A stretch of DNA of 64,000 nucleotides. Source: Styela clava (Eukaryota > Chordata > Ascidiacea > Stolidobranchia > Styelidae). This document shows, piece after piece, positions 24,060-37,172 of this stretch. Made by a program: the position numbers and the translations under genes. Under the pieces are notes generated by a model, which was not told the origin of the DNA, made no database searches, and worked only from the letters and a program-made list of their open reading frames with translations. Each line of letters begins with the position of its first letter. Within the stretch, counting starts at the first letter, position 1. The stretch is taken from contig NC_135258.1 in the NCBI RefSeq assembly GCF_964204865.1, positions 16,297,001 through 16,361,000 on the forward strand. The letters are read 5' to 3'.

Positions 24060-27000
24060 GAAGTAATTGACTATTTCGAATCTTTTCGGTCACAGGGGAA
24101 AAAATTCGAAAACACCATTGGATAGAAGACTACTAATAGAACTTATTCCAACAAAAAAATTGAAGTGACATCCCACGAGTTTTCGAACTTTTTGAGGTTC
24201 GAAAATGTTCAAATACACAAAAATTGAACTTTTTCATGAAAAATCGAATTATTCCGAATCTTTCCGGTCCTGGGGGCAAAGATTTGAATATACCATTGGA
24301 TAGATGACTAATATAGGAACACATTCGAACAAAAAAATTGTGGTGACATCCGACGAGTTTCCGAACTTTTTGAGGTTCGATAATGTTCAAGTACACAAAA
24401 ATTGAACTTTTCCACAAAAAATCGAAATATTTCGAATCTTTCCGGTCTTGGGGGCAAAGATTTGAATATACCATTGGATAGGAGACTAATATAGGAACAT
24501 ATTCCAACAAAAAAATTGTGGTGACATCCGACGAGTTTTCGAACTTTTTGAGATTCGAAAATGTTCAATTACACAAAAATTGAACTTTTTCATGAAATAT
24601 CGAATTATTCCGAATCTTTCCGGTCTTGGGGGTAAAAATTTGAATATACCATTGAATAGAAGACTAATATAGGAACCTATTCCAACAAAAAAATATTTCT
24701 GACATCCTAAGAGTTTCCGAACTTTTTGAGGTTCGAAAATGTTCAAGTATGCGAAAATTGAACTTTTCCACAAAAAATCGAATTATTTCGAATCTTTCCG
24801 GTCTTGGGGGCAAAGATTTGAATATACCATTGGATAGAAGACTAATATAGGAACATATTCCAACAAAAAAATTGTGGTGACATCTGACGAGTTTTCAAAC
24901 TTTTTGAGGTTCGAAAATGTTCAAATACACAAAAATTGAACTTTTTCATTAAAAATCGAATTATTCCGATTCTTTCCGGTCCTGGGGGCAAAGATTTGAA
25001 TATACCATTGGATAGAAGACTAATATAGAAACATATCCTAACAAAAAAATTGTGGTGACATCCACAGAGTTTTCGAACTTTTTGAGGTTCGAAAATGTTC
25101 AAATACAGAAAAAATTTAACTTTTTCACAAAATATCAAATTATTTCGAATCTTTCCGGTCTCGGGGGCAAAGATTTGAATATACCATTAGATAGAGGACT
25201 AACATAAAAACATATTCCAACAAAAAAATTGTGGTGACATCCGACGAGTTTTCGAACTTTTTGAGGTTCGAAAATGTTCAAATACAGAAAAAATTTAACT
25301 TTCTCACAAAATATCAAATTATTTCGAATCTTTCCGGTCTCGGGGGCAAAGATTTGAATATACCATTAGATAGAGGACTAACATCAAAACATATTCCAAC
25401 AAAAAAAATTGTGGTGACATCCCAAGAGTTTTCGAACTTTTTGAGATTACAAAATGTTCAAGTATGAAAAAATTTAACTTTTTCACAAAATATCGATTTA
25501 TTTCGAATCTTTCCGGACTTGGGGGCAAAGATTTGATATACCATTGGATAGAGGACTAACATAAGAGTATATTCCAACCAAAAAATTGTGGTGACATCCA
25601 AAGAGTTTTCGAACTTTTTGAGGTTCGGAAATGTACAAGTATGAAAAAATTGAACTTTTTCACAAAATATCAAATTATTTCGAATCTTCCCGGTCTCGGG
25701 GGCAAAGATTTGAATATACCATTGGATAGAGGACTAACATAAGAGTATATTCCAACAAAAAAATTGTGGTGACATTCGAAGAGTTTTCGGACTTTTTGAG
25801 GTTCGAAAATGTTCGAATACACAAAAATTGAACTTTTTCATGAGAAATCGAATTATTTCGAATCTTCCCGGTCTTGGGGGCAAAGATTTGAATATACCAT
25901 TGGATAGAAGACTAATATAGGAACATATTCCAACAAAAAAATTGTGGTGACATCCGAAGAGTTTTCGAACTTTTTGAGGTTCGAAAATGTTCAAATACAC
26001 AAAAATTGAACTTTTCCATCAAAAATCGAATTATTTCGAATCTTTCCGGTCTTTGGGGCAAAGATTTGAATATACCATTGGATTGAAAACTAATATAGGA
26101 ACATATTCCAACAAAAATTGTGGTGACATACAACGAGTTTTTGATTTTTTTGAGGTTCGAAAATGTTCAAGTATGAAAAAATTGAACTTTTTCACAAAAT
26201 ATCGAATTATTTCGAATCTTTCCGGTCTTGGGGGCAAAGATTTGAACTTCCCATTAGATAGGAGACTAACATAAGAATATATTCCAACAAAAAAATTATG
26301 GTGACATCTGAAGAGTTTTCGAACTTTTTGAGGTTCGAAAATGTTCAAATACACAAAAATTGAACTTTTTCATGAAAAATCGAATTATTTCGAATTTTTC
26401 CGGTCTTGGGGGCAAAGATTTGAATATACCATTGGATCGAAAACTAATATAGGAACATATTCCAACAAAAAAATTGTGGTGACATCCAAAGAGTTTTCGG
26501 ACTTTTTGAGGTTCGAAAATGTTCAAATACACAAAAATTGAACTTTTTCATGAAAAATCGAATTATTTCGAATCTTTCCGGTCTTGGGGGCAAAGATTTG
26601 AATATACCATTGGATAGAAGACTAATATAGGATGTCACCACAATTGTTTTGTTGGAATATATTCTTTTGTTAGTCCTCTATCCAATGGTATATTCAAATC
26701 TTTGCCCCCAAAACCGGAAAAATTCGAAATATTTCGATATTCAATGAAAAAGTTCAGTTTTTGTGTATTTGAACAGTTTCGAACCTCCGACGAGTTTTTG
26801 AACTTTTTGAGGTTCGAAAATGTACAAGTATGAAAAAATTGAACTTTTTCACAAAATATCGAATTATTTCAAATCTTTCCGGTCTCGGGGGAAAAGATTT
26901 GAATATACCATTGGATAGAAGACTAACATTAATATATATTTCAACAAAAAAATTGTGGTGACATCCGACGAGTTTTCGAACTTTTTGAGGTTCGAAAATG

Positions 27001-28507
27001 TTCAAATACACAAAAATTGAACTTTTTCATAAAAAATCGAATTATTTCGAATCTTTCCGGTCTCGGGGGCAAAGATTTGAATATACCATTGGATAGAAGA
27101 CTAATATAGGAACATATTCCAACAAAAAAATTGTGGTGACATCCGAAGAGTTTTCGAACTTTTTGAGGTTCGAAAATGTTCAAATACACAAAAATTGAAC
27201 TTTTCCATCAAAAATCGAATTATTTCGAATCTTTCCGGTCTTTGGGGCAAAGATTTGAATATACCATTGGATTGAAAACTAATATAGGAACATATTCCAA
27301 CAAAAATTGTGGTGACATACAACGAGTTTTTGAACTTTTTGAGGTTCGAAAATGTTCAAGTATGAAAAAATTGAACTTTTTCACAAAATATCGAATTATT
27401 TCGAATCTTTCCGGTCTTGGGGGCAAAGATTTGAACTTCCCATTAGATAGGAGACTAACATAAGAATATATTCCAACAAAAAAATTATGGTGACATCTGA
27501 AGAGTTTTCGAACTTTTTGAGGTTCGAAAATGTTCAAATACACAAAAATTGAACTTTTTCATGAAAAATCGAATTATTTCGAATTTTTCCGGTCTTGGGG
27601 GCAAAGATTTGAATATACCATTGGATCGAAAACTAATATAGGAACATATTCCAACAAAAAAATTGTGGTGACATCCAAAGAGTTTTCGGACTTTTTGAGG
27701 TTCGAAAATGTTCAAATACACAAAAATTGAACTTTTTCATGAAAAATCGAATTATTTCGAATCTTTCCGGCCTTGGGGGCAAAGATTTGAATATACCATT
27801 GGATAGAAGACTAATATAGGATGTCACCACAATTGTTTTGTTGGAATATATTCTTTTGTTAGTCCTCTATCCAATGGTATATTCAAATCTTTGCCCCCAA
27901 AACCGGAAAAATTCGAAATATTTCGATATTCAATGAAAAAGTTCAGTTTTTGTGTATTTGAACAGTTTCGAACCTCCGACGAGTTTTTGAACTTTTTGAG
28001 GTTCGAAAATGTACAAGTATGAAAAAATTGAACTTTTTCACAAAATATCGAATTATTTCAAATCTTTCCGGTCTCGGGGGAAAAGATTTGAATATACCAT
28101 TGGATAGAAGACTAACATTAATATATATTTCAACAAAAAAATTGTGGTGACATCCGACGAGTTTTCGAACTTTTTGAGGTTCGAAAATGTTCAAATACAC
28201 AAAAATTGAACTTTTTCATAAAAAATCGAATTATTTCGAATCTTTCCGGTCTCGGGGGCAAAGATTTGAATATACCACTGGATATAAGACTAACATAGGA
28301 ACATATTCCAACAAAAAAATTGTGGTGACACCCGACGAGTTTTCGAACTTTTTGAGGTTCGAAACTGTTCAAATACACAAAAACTGAACTTTTTCATTAA
28401 ATATCGAAATATTTCAAATTTTTCCGGTTTTGGGGGCAAAGATTTGAATATACCATTGGATAGAGGACTAACAAAAGAATATATTCCAACAAAACAATTG
28501 TGGTGAC
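24060..28507 (+). repeat. 178-bp tandem array, left arm
   Basis: Successive GAGGTTCGAAAATG words fall at 24194, 24372, 24550, 24728, 24906 and 25084, a step of 178 bp. Typical monomer words are CTTTCCGGTC, GGGGGCAAAGATTTG, AATATACCATTGGATAG and TTGTGGTGACATCC. Two short pieces (26630-26787 and 27819-27976) are reversed. A 1189-bp higher-order unit is present twice from about 25840 to 28215. Confidence 0.9.
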
Positions 28508-30050
28508 ATCCTATATTAGTCTTCTATCCAATGGTATATTCAAAACTTTGCCCCCAAGACCGGAAAGATTCGAAATAATTCGATTTTTCATGAAAAAGTT
28601 CAATTTTTGTGTATTTGAACATTTTCGAACCTCAAAAAGTCCGAAAACTCTTCGGATGTCACCACAATTTTTTTGTTGGAATATGTTCCTATATTAGTTT
28701 TCAATCCAATGGTATATTCAAATCTTTGCCCCCAAGACCGGAAAACTTCGAAATAATTCGATTTTTCATGAAAAAGTTCAATTTTTGTGTATTTGAACAT
28801 TTTCGAACCTCAAAAAGTTCGAAAACTCTTCAGATGTCACCATAATTTTTTTGTTGGAATATATATTAATGTTAGTCTTCTATCCAATGGTATATTCAAA
28901 TCTTTGCCCCCGAGACCGGAAAGATTTGAAATAATTCGATATTTTGTGAAAAAGTTCAATTTTTTCATACTTGTACATTTTCGAACCTCAAAAAGTTCGA
29001 AAACTCTTCGGATGTCACCGCAATTTTTTTGTTGGAATATGTTCCTATGTTAGTTTCCTATCCAATGGTATATTCAAATCTTTGCCCCCGAGACCGGAAA
29101 GATTCGAAATAATTCGATATTTTGTGAAAAAGTTCAATTTTTTCATACTTGTACATTTTCGAACCTCAAAAAGTTCGAAAACTCGTCGGATGTCACCACA
29201 ATTTTTTTGTTGGAATATGTTCCTATGTTAGTCTTCTATCCAATGGTATATTCAAATCTTTGCCCCCGAGACCGGAAAGATTCGAAATAATTCGATATTT
29301 TGTGAAAAAGTTCAATTTTTTCATACTTGAACATTTTCGAACCTCAAAAAGTTCGAAAACTCGTCAGATGTCACCACAATTTTTTCGTTGGAATATGTTC
29401 CTATATTAGTCTTCTATCCAATGGTATATTCAAATTTTTGCCCCCGAAACCGGAAAGATTCGAAATAATTCGATATTTTGTAAAAAAGTAAAATTTTTTT
29501 ATACTTGAACATTTTCGAACCTCAAAAAGTTCGAAAACTCGTCGGATGTCACCACAATTTTTTGGTTGGAATATATTTTTATGTTAGTCCTCTATCCAAT
29601 GGTATATTCAAATTTTTGCCCCCAAGACCGGAAAGATTCGAAATAATTTGATTTTCTATGATGAAGTTCAATTTTATTGTGTATTTGAACAGTTTCGAAC
29701 CTCAAAAAGTTCGAGAACTCGTCGGGTATCACCACAATTTTTTTGTTGGAATATGTTCCTATGTTAGTCCCCTATCCAATGGTATATTCAAATCATTGCC
29801 CTCGAAACCGGAAAGATTTAAAATAATTCGATTTTTATGAAAATATTCAATTTTTGCATACTCGAAAGATTTTCGAACCTCAAAAAGTTCGAAAATCACT
29901 CCAATTTTTTTGTCGGAATATGTTCTTATGTTAATCTTCTACCCAATGGTATATTCAAATCTTTTCCTCCGAGACCGGAAAAATTTGAAATAATTTCATT
30001 TTTAATGAAAAAATTCAATTTTCACATAATTGAACTTTTTTTTCAAATAT
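28508..30050 (-). repeat. 178-bp tandem array, right arm (reversed)
   Basis: The same monomers in the opposite orientation (GGATGTCACCACAA, CAAATCTTTGCCCCC, TTCGAACCTCAAAAAG). Monomers decay towards the outer end after about 29650. The inner part mirrors the left arm around position 28165. Confidence 0.88.
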
Positions 30051-30272
30051 TGAATATTTCCATATCATGTCATTATAATAAGTTGCAGTAATATTCTCAA
30101 ATCAACATCTGAATATAAATCCTCCGATAGCGTGATGTCCCAAAGTATTAGTTTTCGTAGAAAGTCAGAAAGTACATTTTGTTAGACCAGGAAACACTTT
30201 AATATGAAATTCGGGAATATGAGTTTGATATTTGGCTGGTATTTGGCTGGCATGACAGTGGTGTTATGCAGG

Positions 30273-30633
30273 GTGTTTGTAAAAAAGTAGGTACATTGTG
30301 GACTTGTGGTTTCCAAGGATATTATTGTAGTGATATCTTTGAAGTTAATTTGAAAAACACTCAGTTTGAAAATGGAAGTGTCATAGCTAGTAATTTATTT
30401 GCTACGTTGTGTTGATCGTTTGATTTCCTGAAGAGTCCTAAAGTTTATCAGTGTTTTTAATTGACTAAATACCAGTAATTATCAATAATTGAAGGATAAT
30501 CGAGCAAATTGACTTTTTTGGAAGTGTGCATGGAAGTGGTAGCCCTCGGCTTAATTGGTACCCAGAAAGTAGCCCTCGGCTTCAAAAAGATTGGGGACCC
30601 CTGATATTGAACGTAACAATTATGGTGGCCACG
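30273..30633. other. Unique spacer with a hAT-like end relic
   Basis: No gene. ATTGGGGACCCCTG ending near 30603 resembles the right terminus of a hAT element (inverse CAGGGGTCCCCAAT), but no partner end was found. Confidence 0.35.
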
Positions 30634-32374
30634 CAGGGGCGGATTAAGCCCCCCCCCCCCCTTTGGTGCCCTAAGCACTGAAGACTTGTAGTGAATATAA
30701 TGCATATTGCTAATTCGTGGACTGTCGCAGACCTGCACGCCCGTTCACCCTTCAGCTTCAACGCCCACGTTAATGATACGTTAGAAAACGCTGTTTAATT
30801 TTATTCTCAGATTTCCACAAAACACACAATACAAATCTTAAAACATTTATCCAGACTAGCTCAACATTGAAAACTATCGAGTCGTATTTATCAGTTGATC
30901 ATAAATCTAATTAAATACTGTAAACGTGAGCTCGTGATTCAGTTATAAACAGAAACTCCTATTATCTAAATATGTTTAATTATAAACATCGTACGGATGG
31001 GAACTTACATATAATTATTTAAATTAGTGTTTAAATATCGTGATAAAATAAGTTTCAATTTGATAATGGCCGGACGAAACTTGTTATGTTCCTAAAACTG
31101 GTGTAATTTGATTCTTACGAAAGTCTTTGTTTGAATTTTGGGAAAAATTAAATTTGTTTTGATAATTTCAACATGAAATGGGGTACATTTGGTTTGTTTA
31201 TGCTATAGACTTTGGTTCCCCCTCATGTGTAATTTAATTATAAAAACAATAAACCACATAAGTGTATTATCCATTAGAAATAATCACAACCAACAGTAAA
31301 TAAAACAACTTTCACGAACATTTTTAGCCTTTTTAACTGTTATATATAGCTAATATAAATATCGGCCGTTTACTGCCGATATTATATATATGCAAACAAG
31401 CAATATCGGACCGATATATCGGTTGAGCTCTAATCCTGATGGAGTGTGACAATAAAGATTCATGCCTCCAGTCTCAATGTGAATCAAAATACCAAAGGAT
31501 ACAAGTCACAACTGTAGTTTGAAAATACGTTTCCGCTGTGTTTTCCTTATGACACCTTTCTTGCGACACTCATTTTATTACGAATTGTTATATTGAGTAA
31601 TTTAAAAACTTGCAGCGTGAGCAAGCTTAGTGACATCGTCAAATACCAACCGAGTTCGTCTAAGTGGGTATTTCGGGACCTAGCTAAAAAAAATGGATTG
31701 CGCTGCGTTAAGTCGGCTCTGCGTTTCGTCACTACTGTCACATGGCCGACGCTTGTGTTTTTACTAAAATATACCAAACAAAGCGTTAGAAAAGGGGTTT
31801 GAATCTCAGGATCCCAACCCCAGTTGGAATATCTAAAAAAAAAAAAACTCAAAAACGTTCTTCCATTAGATACAAATATACGCTAAAATTGTTCTGTGAG
31901 CCGCACGGAATGTATAAGCATGACAGAGTTTGGACCACCCTGTTCCACCTTTATCAACAAACTCCCGACTCCGCTGACCACTAGATCGTTAAAATGCGAA
32001 CGTGGAACCACCACATAGTGTAAATAGTTCAATGGTCCAATTGTTGAAGAAAAAAGAAATTCTTTAAAAACAAAAATGCAGCAACAAGGTGAATACTAGA
32101 AAGAAAAACCAACAATATAAGAAAACGACTCATAGGCCCATTTCGTGTCCAATAAATAAGTTTCAGTGTTTATTTTTAATAAAGAAGGTCAATATGATAC
32201 TTGAAGACGAAAAATAAGCGAACATTTTGAATTTTGAGTCGTCTGGTGAACCCGTAATATTTTAATAAACACCGATAAACTATATAAAATTCTGCTCCAA
32301 AATTACTGTGGTGCTCCTCTTTGCTTGATGCCCTAAGCACGTACTTATATTGTTTAATCGTTAATCCGGCGCTG
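30634..32374. mobile_element. hAT-like element with perfect 8-bp target duplication (1741 bp)
   Basis: Flanked by TGGCCACG on both sides (30626-30633 and 32375-32382). Ends are CAGGGGCGGATTAAG and CGTTAATCCGGCGCTG, imperfect inverses, followed inward on both sides by the words GCCCTAAGCAC and TGGTGC in inverted arrangement. A C-run lies at about 30648-30661. No transposase is encoded. An AT-rich palindromic piece near 31360-31432 (CCGATATATCGG) may be a nested element. Confidence 0.85.
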
Positions 32375-32382
32375 TGGCCACG

Positions 32383-33280
32383 ACCCCATATATATTGGAT
32401 AACTTCGACAGCAAAGTAGGCATGAATCCGTTGAGAGATTCGTTATTGAAGCGCCTGAAGGAAAAGTAATTACTGGTATTTAGCCTTGGAGCAAAATGTT
32501 ACCCAGAAAACAGATGAATAATTATGGTTGAGTGTAGGAAGCAGGCTTATGCCCTATACATCGGTTCAAAATGTTCTGGCCCACATTCGTTGTTACACTG
32601 TTTCAAAAAACCATGGTTTTTATTTACCGGTGTAACAATGAATAGATTTTGTAAAATGAACACTAGAGACAGCCCCACTAACAACGTTTAGAATAAACGG
32701 ACTTATCTGGGCGTATATTTTCTTCTGTTTTTGCAAAAAACTTTGCCAAGACGAATTCAATTCAATTATTCCACCAAACCAAACCGGGGAAATAACTCTG
32801 TCATGGAAAAAAAGTTGTCAAGAAAAAATAAGCTAAATTTGGGATTAAATGTCGGTTTTGTAAGGCTCGGAAAAATATACTGGCTATCTCTTTCATATCA
32901 CGTGAAGATATCTCAATTTTAAAAGCTATGTTAACTTTACGAAATATGGCAACTTAGCGTTTGCATGAAAGTGTTTAAAATAAAATGACATTACGAAATG
33001 AAGAAATGATAAACTTCATTAATATGTCATAGTTCAATATAACATTTGAGAATGCTTCGTGTCGGTCACAAATCTGTGCCATTATTGAAACCTCCAATAA
33101 AATCATTATTCCTTGTTGTTCAAACGCACGAGAAGCACCACCCAGCTATCGGATTCATTTTTAAGCTTCCTTGCGGGTGTTATTGCTGTAGAGAGGTATT
33201 TGAATTTATTTTTATCGTCTGCTATGCTTTTCAATCTGTTTTCCTGTCTTTTTTTTTCGTGAAGATAAAAGAGGCAGTTT
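32383..33280. other. No gene recognised
   Basis: AT-rich. A small inverted pair (CATTCGTTGTTACACTG near 32585, CCGGTGTAACAATGAATA near 32627) may be a short palindromic repeat. Nothing coding is supported. Confidence 0.4.
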
Positions 33281-33282
33281 TC

Positions 33283-33669
33283 ATGACCTCAATACTTGGC
33301 GGCGCTTACATGTGTGAGCAAGTTTTTTCACGGATGAACCATGTCAAATCCCCCGTGAGATAACTAATTTCTGACAGTCATATAAAAAGTTCGCATTGCT
33401 AAATCGCCCATCGCACCGAATATTGACAAACTTGTTGGATAAATGCAGGGTTATACTTCACATTGAAATATTTATCAGTGATAAAAACTCTTGACTTTAC
33501 TGTATCTTCGTATTTTCATGATTCTTATAATTTTGGTGTGAGGGTTTTGTTTGTTTTTTCATTAATTAACCTGTCGGTGTAGTGAAAACTAGAAAATGAC
33601 TATCAATTGACCCGCGCAATCATTTGTAAACTACATGTGGCCCTTCGGCCATAAGGTTGGACAACCCTG
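33283..33669 (+). pseudogene. hAT transposase C-terminal relic and element end
   Basis: The frame at 33283-33363 reads GGAYMCEQVFSRMNHVKS, closely matching the dimerisation region of ZBED-like/hAT transposases (typically CEQ-FS-MN--K). A stop and frameshifts follow, although scattered matches (SDSH, TEY) continue to about 33450. About 200 bp later CGGCCATAAGG then TTGGACAACCCTG resembles a hAT right terminus ending at 33669. The left end was not found. This is a decayed autonomous element. Confidence 0.65.
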
Positions 33670-35271
33670 GTTTAAAGGCAAGTATGCCAGAAAATGACAG
33701 TGAAGTACCCTGATGATGTGAACGTTACAGACAATGTAAGAGGTTATCCTTGCATCCAAGCACCTGAAACACTTACAATCATAAAATATATATGAATATC
33801 GATTCTGTCTAAAGGCGTAATCACAAATAATCATATAATCATGCTAAAAAATTTATTGGAAGTAAGATCTATGAACAAATTGATATATATTGGATTTGCA
33901 AAACGACGCCCAATTGTGGATTGTTGGATGAATAAGAGTACCCATAGATAAAAATAAACAGCAAAATTTTGAGAGATTTCATCTATCTTTAGGTACTGAA
34001 AATTCAAAATTGAACGCGAAATGAGAATTAAGATGATGAAAAAAGAGATTTTTGATGCGAAGAAAGTCGTTTCAAGAGCAATAATTTTTGCTGTTGATAA
34101 CAAAAGCAAGAACAACGACAACAACAAAAAACAGTTTACCGAAACGAATCATATGGGCATACATATAGACAAGTTGTTTCAAATTTCATATGGCAATTGT
34201 ATAACAAACGGCTACTTTCTTTTTTTATATCTGAAGAACTTAATCTTTGCCATTTTGACTCGCAGGATCACCGTGTTTTTCGGTATTTTTCACGGTTTGT
34301 TGAAGTCAGATCTATCGTATTCAATTACATTTCACTATTCATCAACCAAAAGATTTAAAAAAAGCAATAGAGCAAAGTCAATAGACAGGAGATATCTTAA
34401 TCTAAAAACTTAAGAAATTTTGGACGAAATATCAAATTTATCATACAATATTTAGAAATAAATAAAACTAATAGCCTTCTAGAACAAAATTCCATCTTCA
34501 ACTACTGAAAATCTCAAAGCAATTGGTCCAGTAATCAAAGAGAAAAGCGACTTTTTGAAAACGTGTCAAAGAACAAGAACAACAACATAATATTGAAACG
34601 ATCGCTATGTCCACTACGTGTCCAAAAATGAGCAGTTGGATGTAAAACAGGGTCGCCATCTTCATCAGTAGACTGCCATTTATAGGGAGTTTACCAAATT
34701 ACTATATAGAATAGTCTTTCCAAGGCTAAAATTATTATCTCTATTATCTGTTTGTAACTATACTTTCGTCATAGAAAACTTGCCCAAAGCAACGTCACTC
34801 GATCTCAATCAAAAACATAACATATTAATATCTAAGCAAAATTACAGTCCATCTCCAGAATTGTGTATACCAGTATGGGGGTATTATTAAAAATTTTTTG
34901 CCTAATTTATATCAAGTTGTGTGAAGGGTCGGAAGCCTATGGGCAGGGACTATATTCACTTGGCTAACACAGACATTCCTGAAGTCGTAATAGAACTGAA
35001 ATAGGAAAAATCAAAACAAAATCATGGCCTAACCCTAACCTGCTACACATACTATGGGAGTGCCAATTTTTATTTGGAACAAGAGTTTTTGGCAGGACAG
35101 CAATGAAAACAGAGTAAATTTAATCTAAGACTAGACTTTTGAAACAATTATTAGACACTCGCGTGTTGCAGGTTATCCGCTATAACATTCTGTCTTCCAA
35201 TTTCCTCAAATATCTGCTCTTATAATCTAAATGTTATTTCATAAAAAATAAACAAGATATTTGGCGCCTTT

Positions 35272-35277
35272 TTTATT
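35272..35277 (-). terminator. Poly(A) signal of styelin gene 2
   Basis: AATAAA on the minus strand about 100 bp after the stop, in the same GCATAAAATAAAAAA context as gene 1, beside GGCGCC. Confidence 0.7.
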
Positions 35278-35378
35278 TTATGCATTTCCGTTTAAAATGA
35301 GAAAGAAAAATGTTCTTCAATCGATGTCGTTTCATGTCCATTCCATTTGATCGTTGTTTGATTTAACTTCGAAAATGT

Positions 35379-36887
35379 TTACTGTCTGCTGAGAAGCTGC
35401 AATAATGTCAAATAAAATTTGAATAGTTCATTATAATAAAAAACTCTACACCAGAATTGGTAGCATGAAAATAAAATAAGAAGCTAAAAATACGTATATG
35501 CCATAGGACTCCGTTATGGGCTATTCGTTCACTTATTAAAATCTTGTACTGACTTGACTAATTTTGTAGCTGTTCAAAAAACCAATAACAGCAATAACAC
35601 AATATAAACATCTCTATTGTCGAAGTATGGAAGCGGTAATTCAAATATGACAATAGATAATAAAATATTTTAATTACCGCACTGTTACCACATTTCGACA
35701 CTGCTGTATTAATATATATGCTTGTCAAGTGTCAAATTTACAGCGTTAATAGAATTTATGTGTGGAATTTAGATTTATTTCTATCTTGTATTGAATACAA
35801 AGCAGCAAATACATCGGAGTCATCAAATAAGGTAAATTTAATTTACCCAGGAACATTAATCGGTGAATAACAATGCGTTTTTATTTTTAGAAATTTCTTG
35901 TGGAACTCCGTGAATAATATTCAACCTCCTGTTCTACATAATAACACACAAACCTCTTCCTCTCTGGCTTGTTCGATGTCCTGCATAAATTCTTGAAATT
36001 CCTCATCAGTCTGTTAATATTTCAATATTGAAACCATAGTTAATTATATATGATATATATATGAATTAGCAATATATTCAACGCATATTTCGCAATTAGA
36101 CACGTGACAGTGGTTAGAAATATATATATATACCCATAGTATTTGATGGATTGAAGAGATTTGAACATCGATTGATCAATCGATACTGGATTATACTAAA
36201 GTAAGCAATATTTTCAAATCACCATTGTCTTATCTCTTGACTGTGTTTGGGGGTATAATAATAAAAAATATCGCACAAGATCTGCGTTAATCTTTTTTCT
36301 ATTGCATTGTAAACTATTGACATATAGGATACACAGCCAAGATATCTGAGAAAGTGTACGGGAATACTATTAATAACGGAATGAACGCAGAGACTAATAG
36401 CAAACTTAACTTGGGAAAAGATACATAGATTTGTTTGAAACATGTGAACGACATCATCGGATCATCATATTTTAAACCACAAATAAGTTCACTTTTACGG
36501 TTGACACACTTGATGCATTTCAAACCGATATGATTTCCGAGGCTATATAACTTACCATGTCACCAAGCAGCATCGTTCCAGCTCTAACTCCTGCATGGAT
36601 GTATGTTTTATGTCTGGAAATAAAACAAAGTTTTAATTCGCAATAATATTTTTCTCTCCAGTAAAACAAAAAAACATAGTTTTTTTGAGAAATTCATTAA
36701 ACTCACTAGGTAATTATTGATAACATTTTTGTCTTTTGCGTACTTGAAAATAATTTAAAATATTCTTCACCCACTTTTTGTAAAATCTTCCTACAGAACT
36801 GGCAACTTTACTGAACCAACCAGCTTCACTTTGCTGAATCATGAAGAGTGCGACAAGCACAATCAAAATGGTTGCCTTCATCTGCAT
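35379..36887 (-). CDS. Divergent styelin prepropeptide (styelin gene 2)
   Basis: Coding exons are 36887-36775, 36613-36556, 36010-35954 and 35396-35379 (TAA), 81 residues, with the same intron phases as gene 1. The 22-residue signal peptide is identical to those of genes 1 and 3. The mature segment starts GWFSKVASSVGRFYKK, then HKTYIHAGVRAGTMLLG. Its first half resembles the D/E type (SVGxFY) and its second half the C type (HKTYIHAG), so it looks mosaic. The length of 81 equals D/E, one more than gene 3. The propeptide (TDEEFQEFMQDIEQA, ending LLSRQ) equals that of gene 3. The first donor is GTGGGT rather than GTGAGT. I do not recall a described styelin with this mature sequence. It is presumably secreted and membrane-active like its relatives. 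Confidence 0.9.
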
Positions 36888-37124
36888 GGTGATTCTAGGT
36901 AAAAATAAATCAAAATCAATATCGATAATAATTTAAAACAATGATAAGATAAATGAGTACAATTATTCTTGATACTCGGACTGGTTTACGGAACGGTTAG
37001 GTATACAGTACATAGTTCACAATCTGATAGAATTTTTGGCTTGCGAAGAACCGATTCGACGGGTAGTTCGAAATGAGACTTGAAATAGTATTCACACCGT
37101 CAGATCTTGTTTCAAGTTTCTTAC

Positions 37125-37172
37125 CTTTGTTATGTAGGAGGATCTGTCGGATTCTACGAGGAGTTGAAACTG
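37125..37172 (-). other. Styelin gene 2 non-coding first exon
   Basis: On the minus strand the exon ends AACAAAG|GTAAGA with its last base at 37125. The 5'UTR intron runs to 36895 (ending ACCTAG), leaving seven bases before the ATG. The 5' end is approximate. Confidence 0.55.

Larger units (their letters stand above)
23976..30262. mobile_element. Giant foldback-like element with 178-bp tandem-repeat arms
   Basis: The direct repeat GTTATGCAGG flanks it (23966-23975 and 30263-30272). The ends are inverted: the left reads CCACCGCAATGCCAGC then CCAGCCAAAT; the inverse of the right reads ACCACTGTCATGCCAGC then CCAGCCAAAT. Similarity continues for roughly 80 bp (CCGAAT-TCATAT-AAAGTGT). Inside, monomers of about 178 bp run in one orientation to about 28507 and in the other to about 30050. 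Long inverted arms of tandem repeats with 9-10 bp target duplications are the hallmark of Foldback elements; Mutator-like elements share the duplication size. No transposase is present. The many 60-107 codon frames inside are repeat translations, not genes. Confidence 0.75.

Noticed and set aside
24133..30091. Dozens of 60-107 codon frames with shared residues on both strands (for example NIFEPQKVRKL and FFVGICSY)
   Set aside because: They are translations of the 178-bp monomer. The period is not a multiple of three, so each frame shifts at the next monomer and stops within one or two units. Both strands are equally open, which argues against coding.
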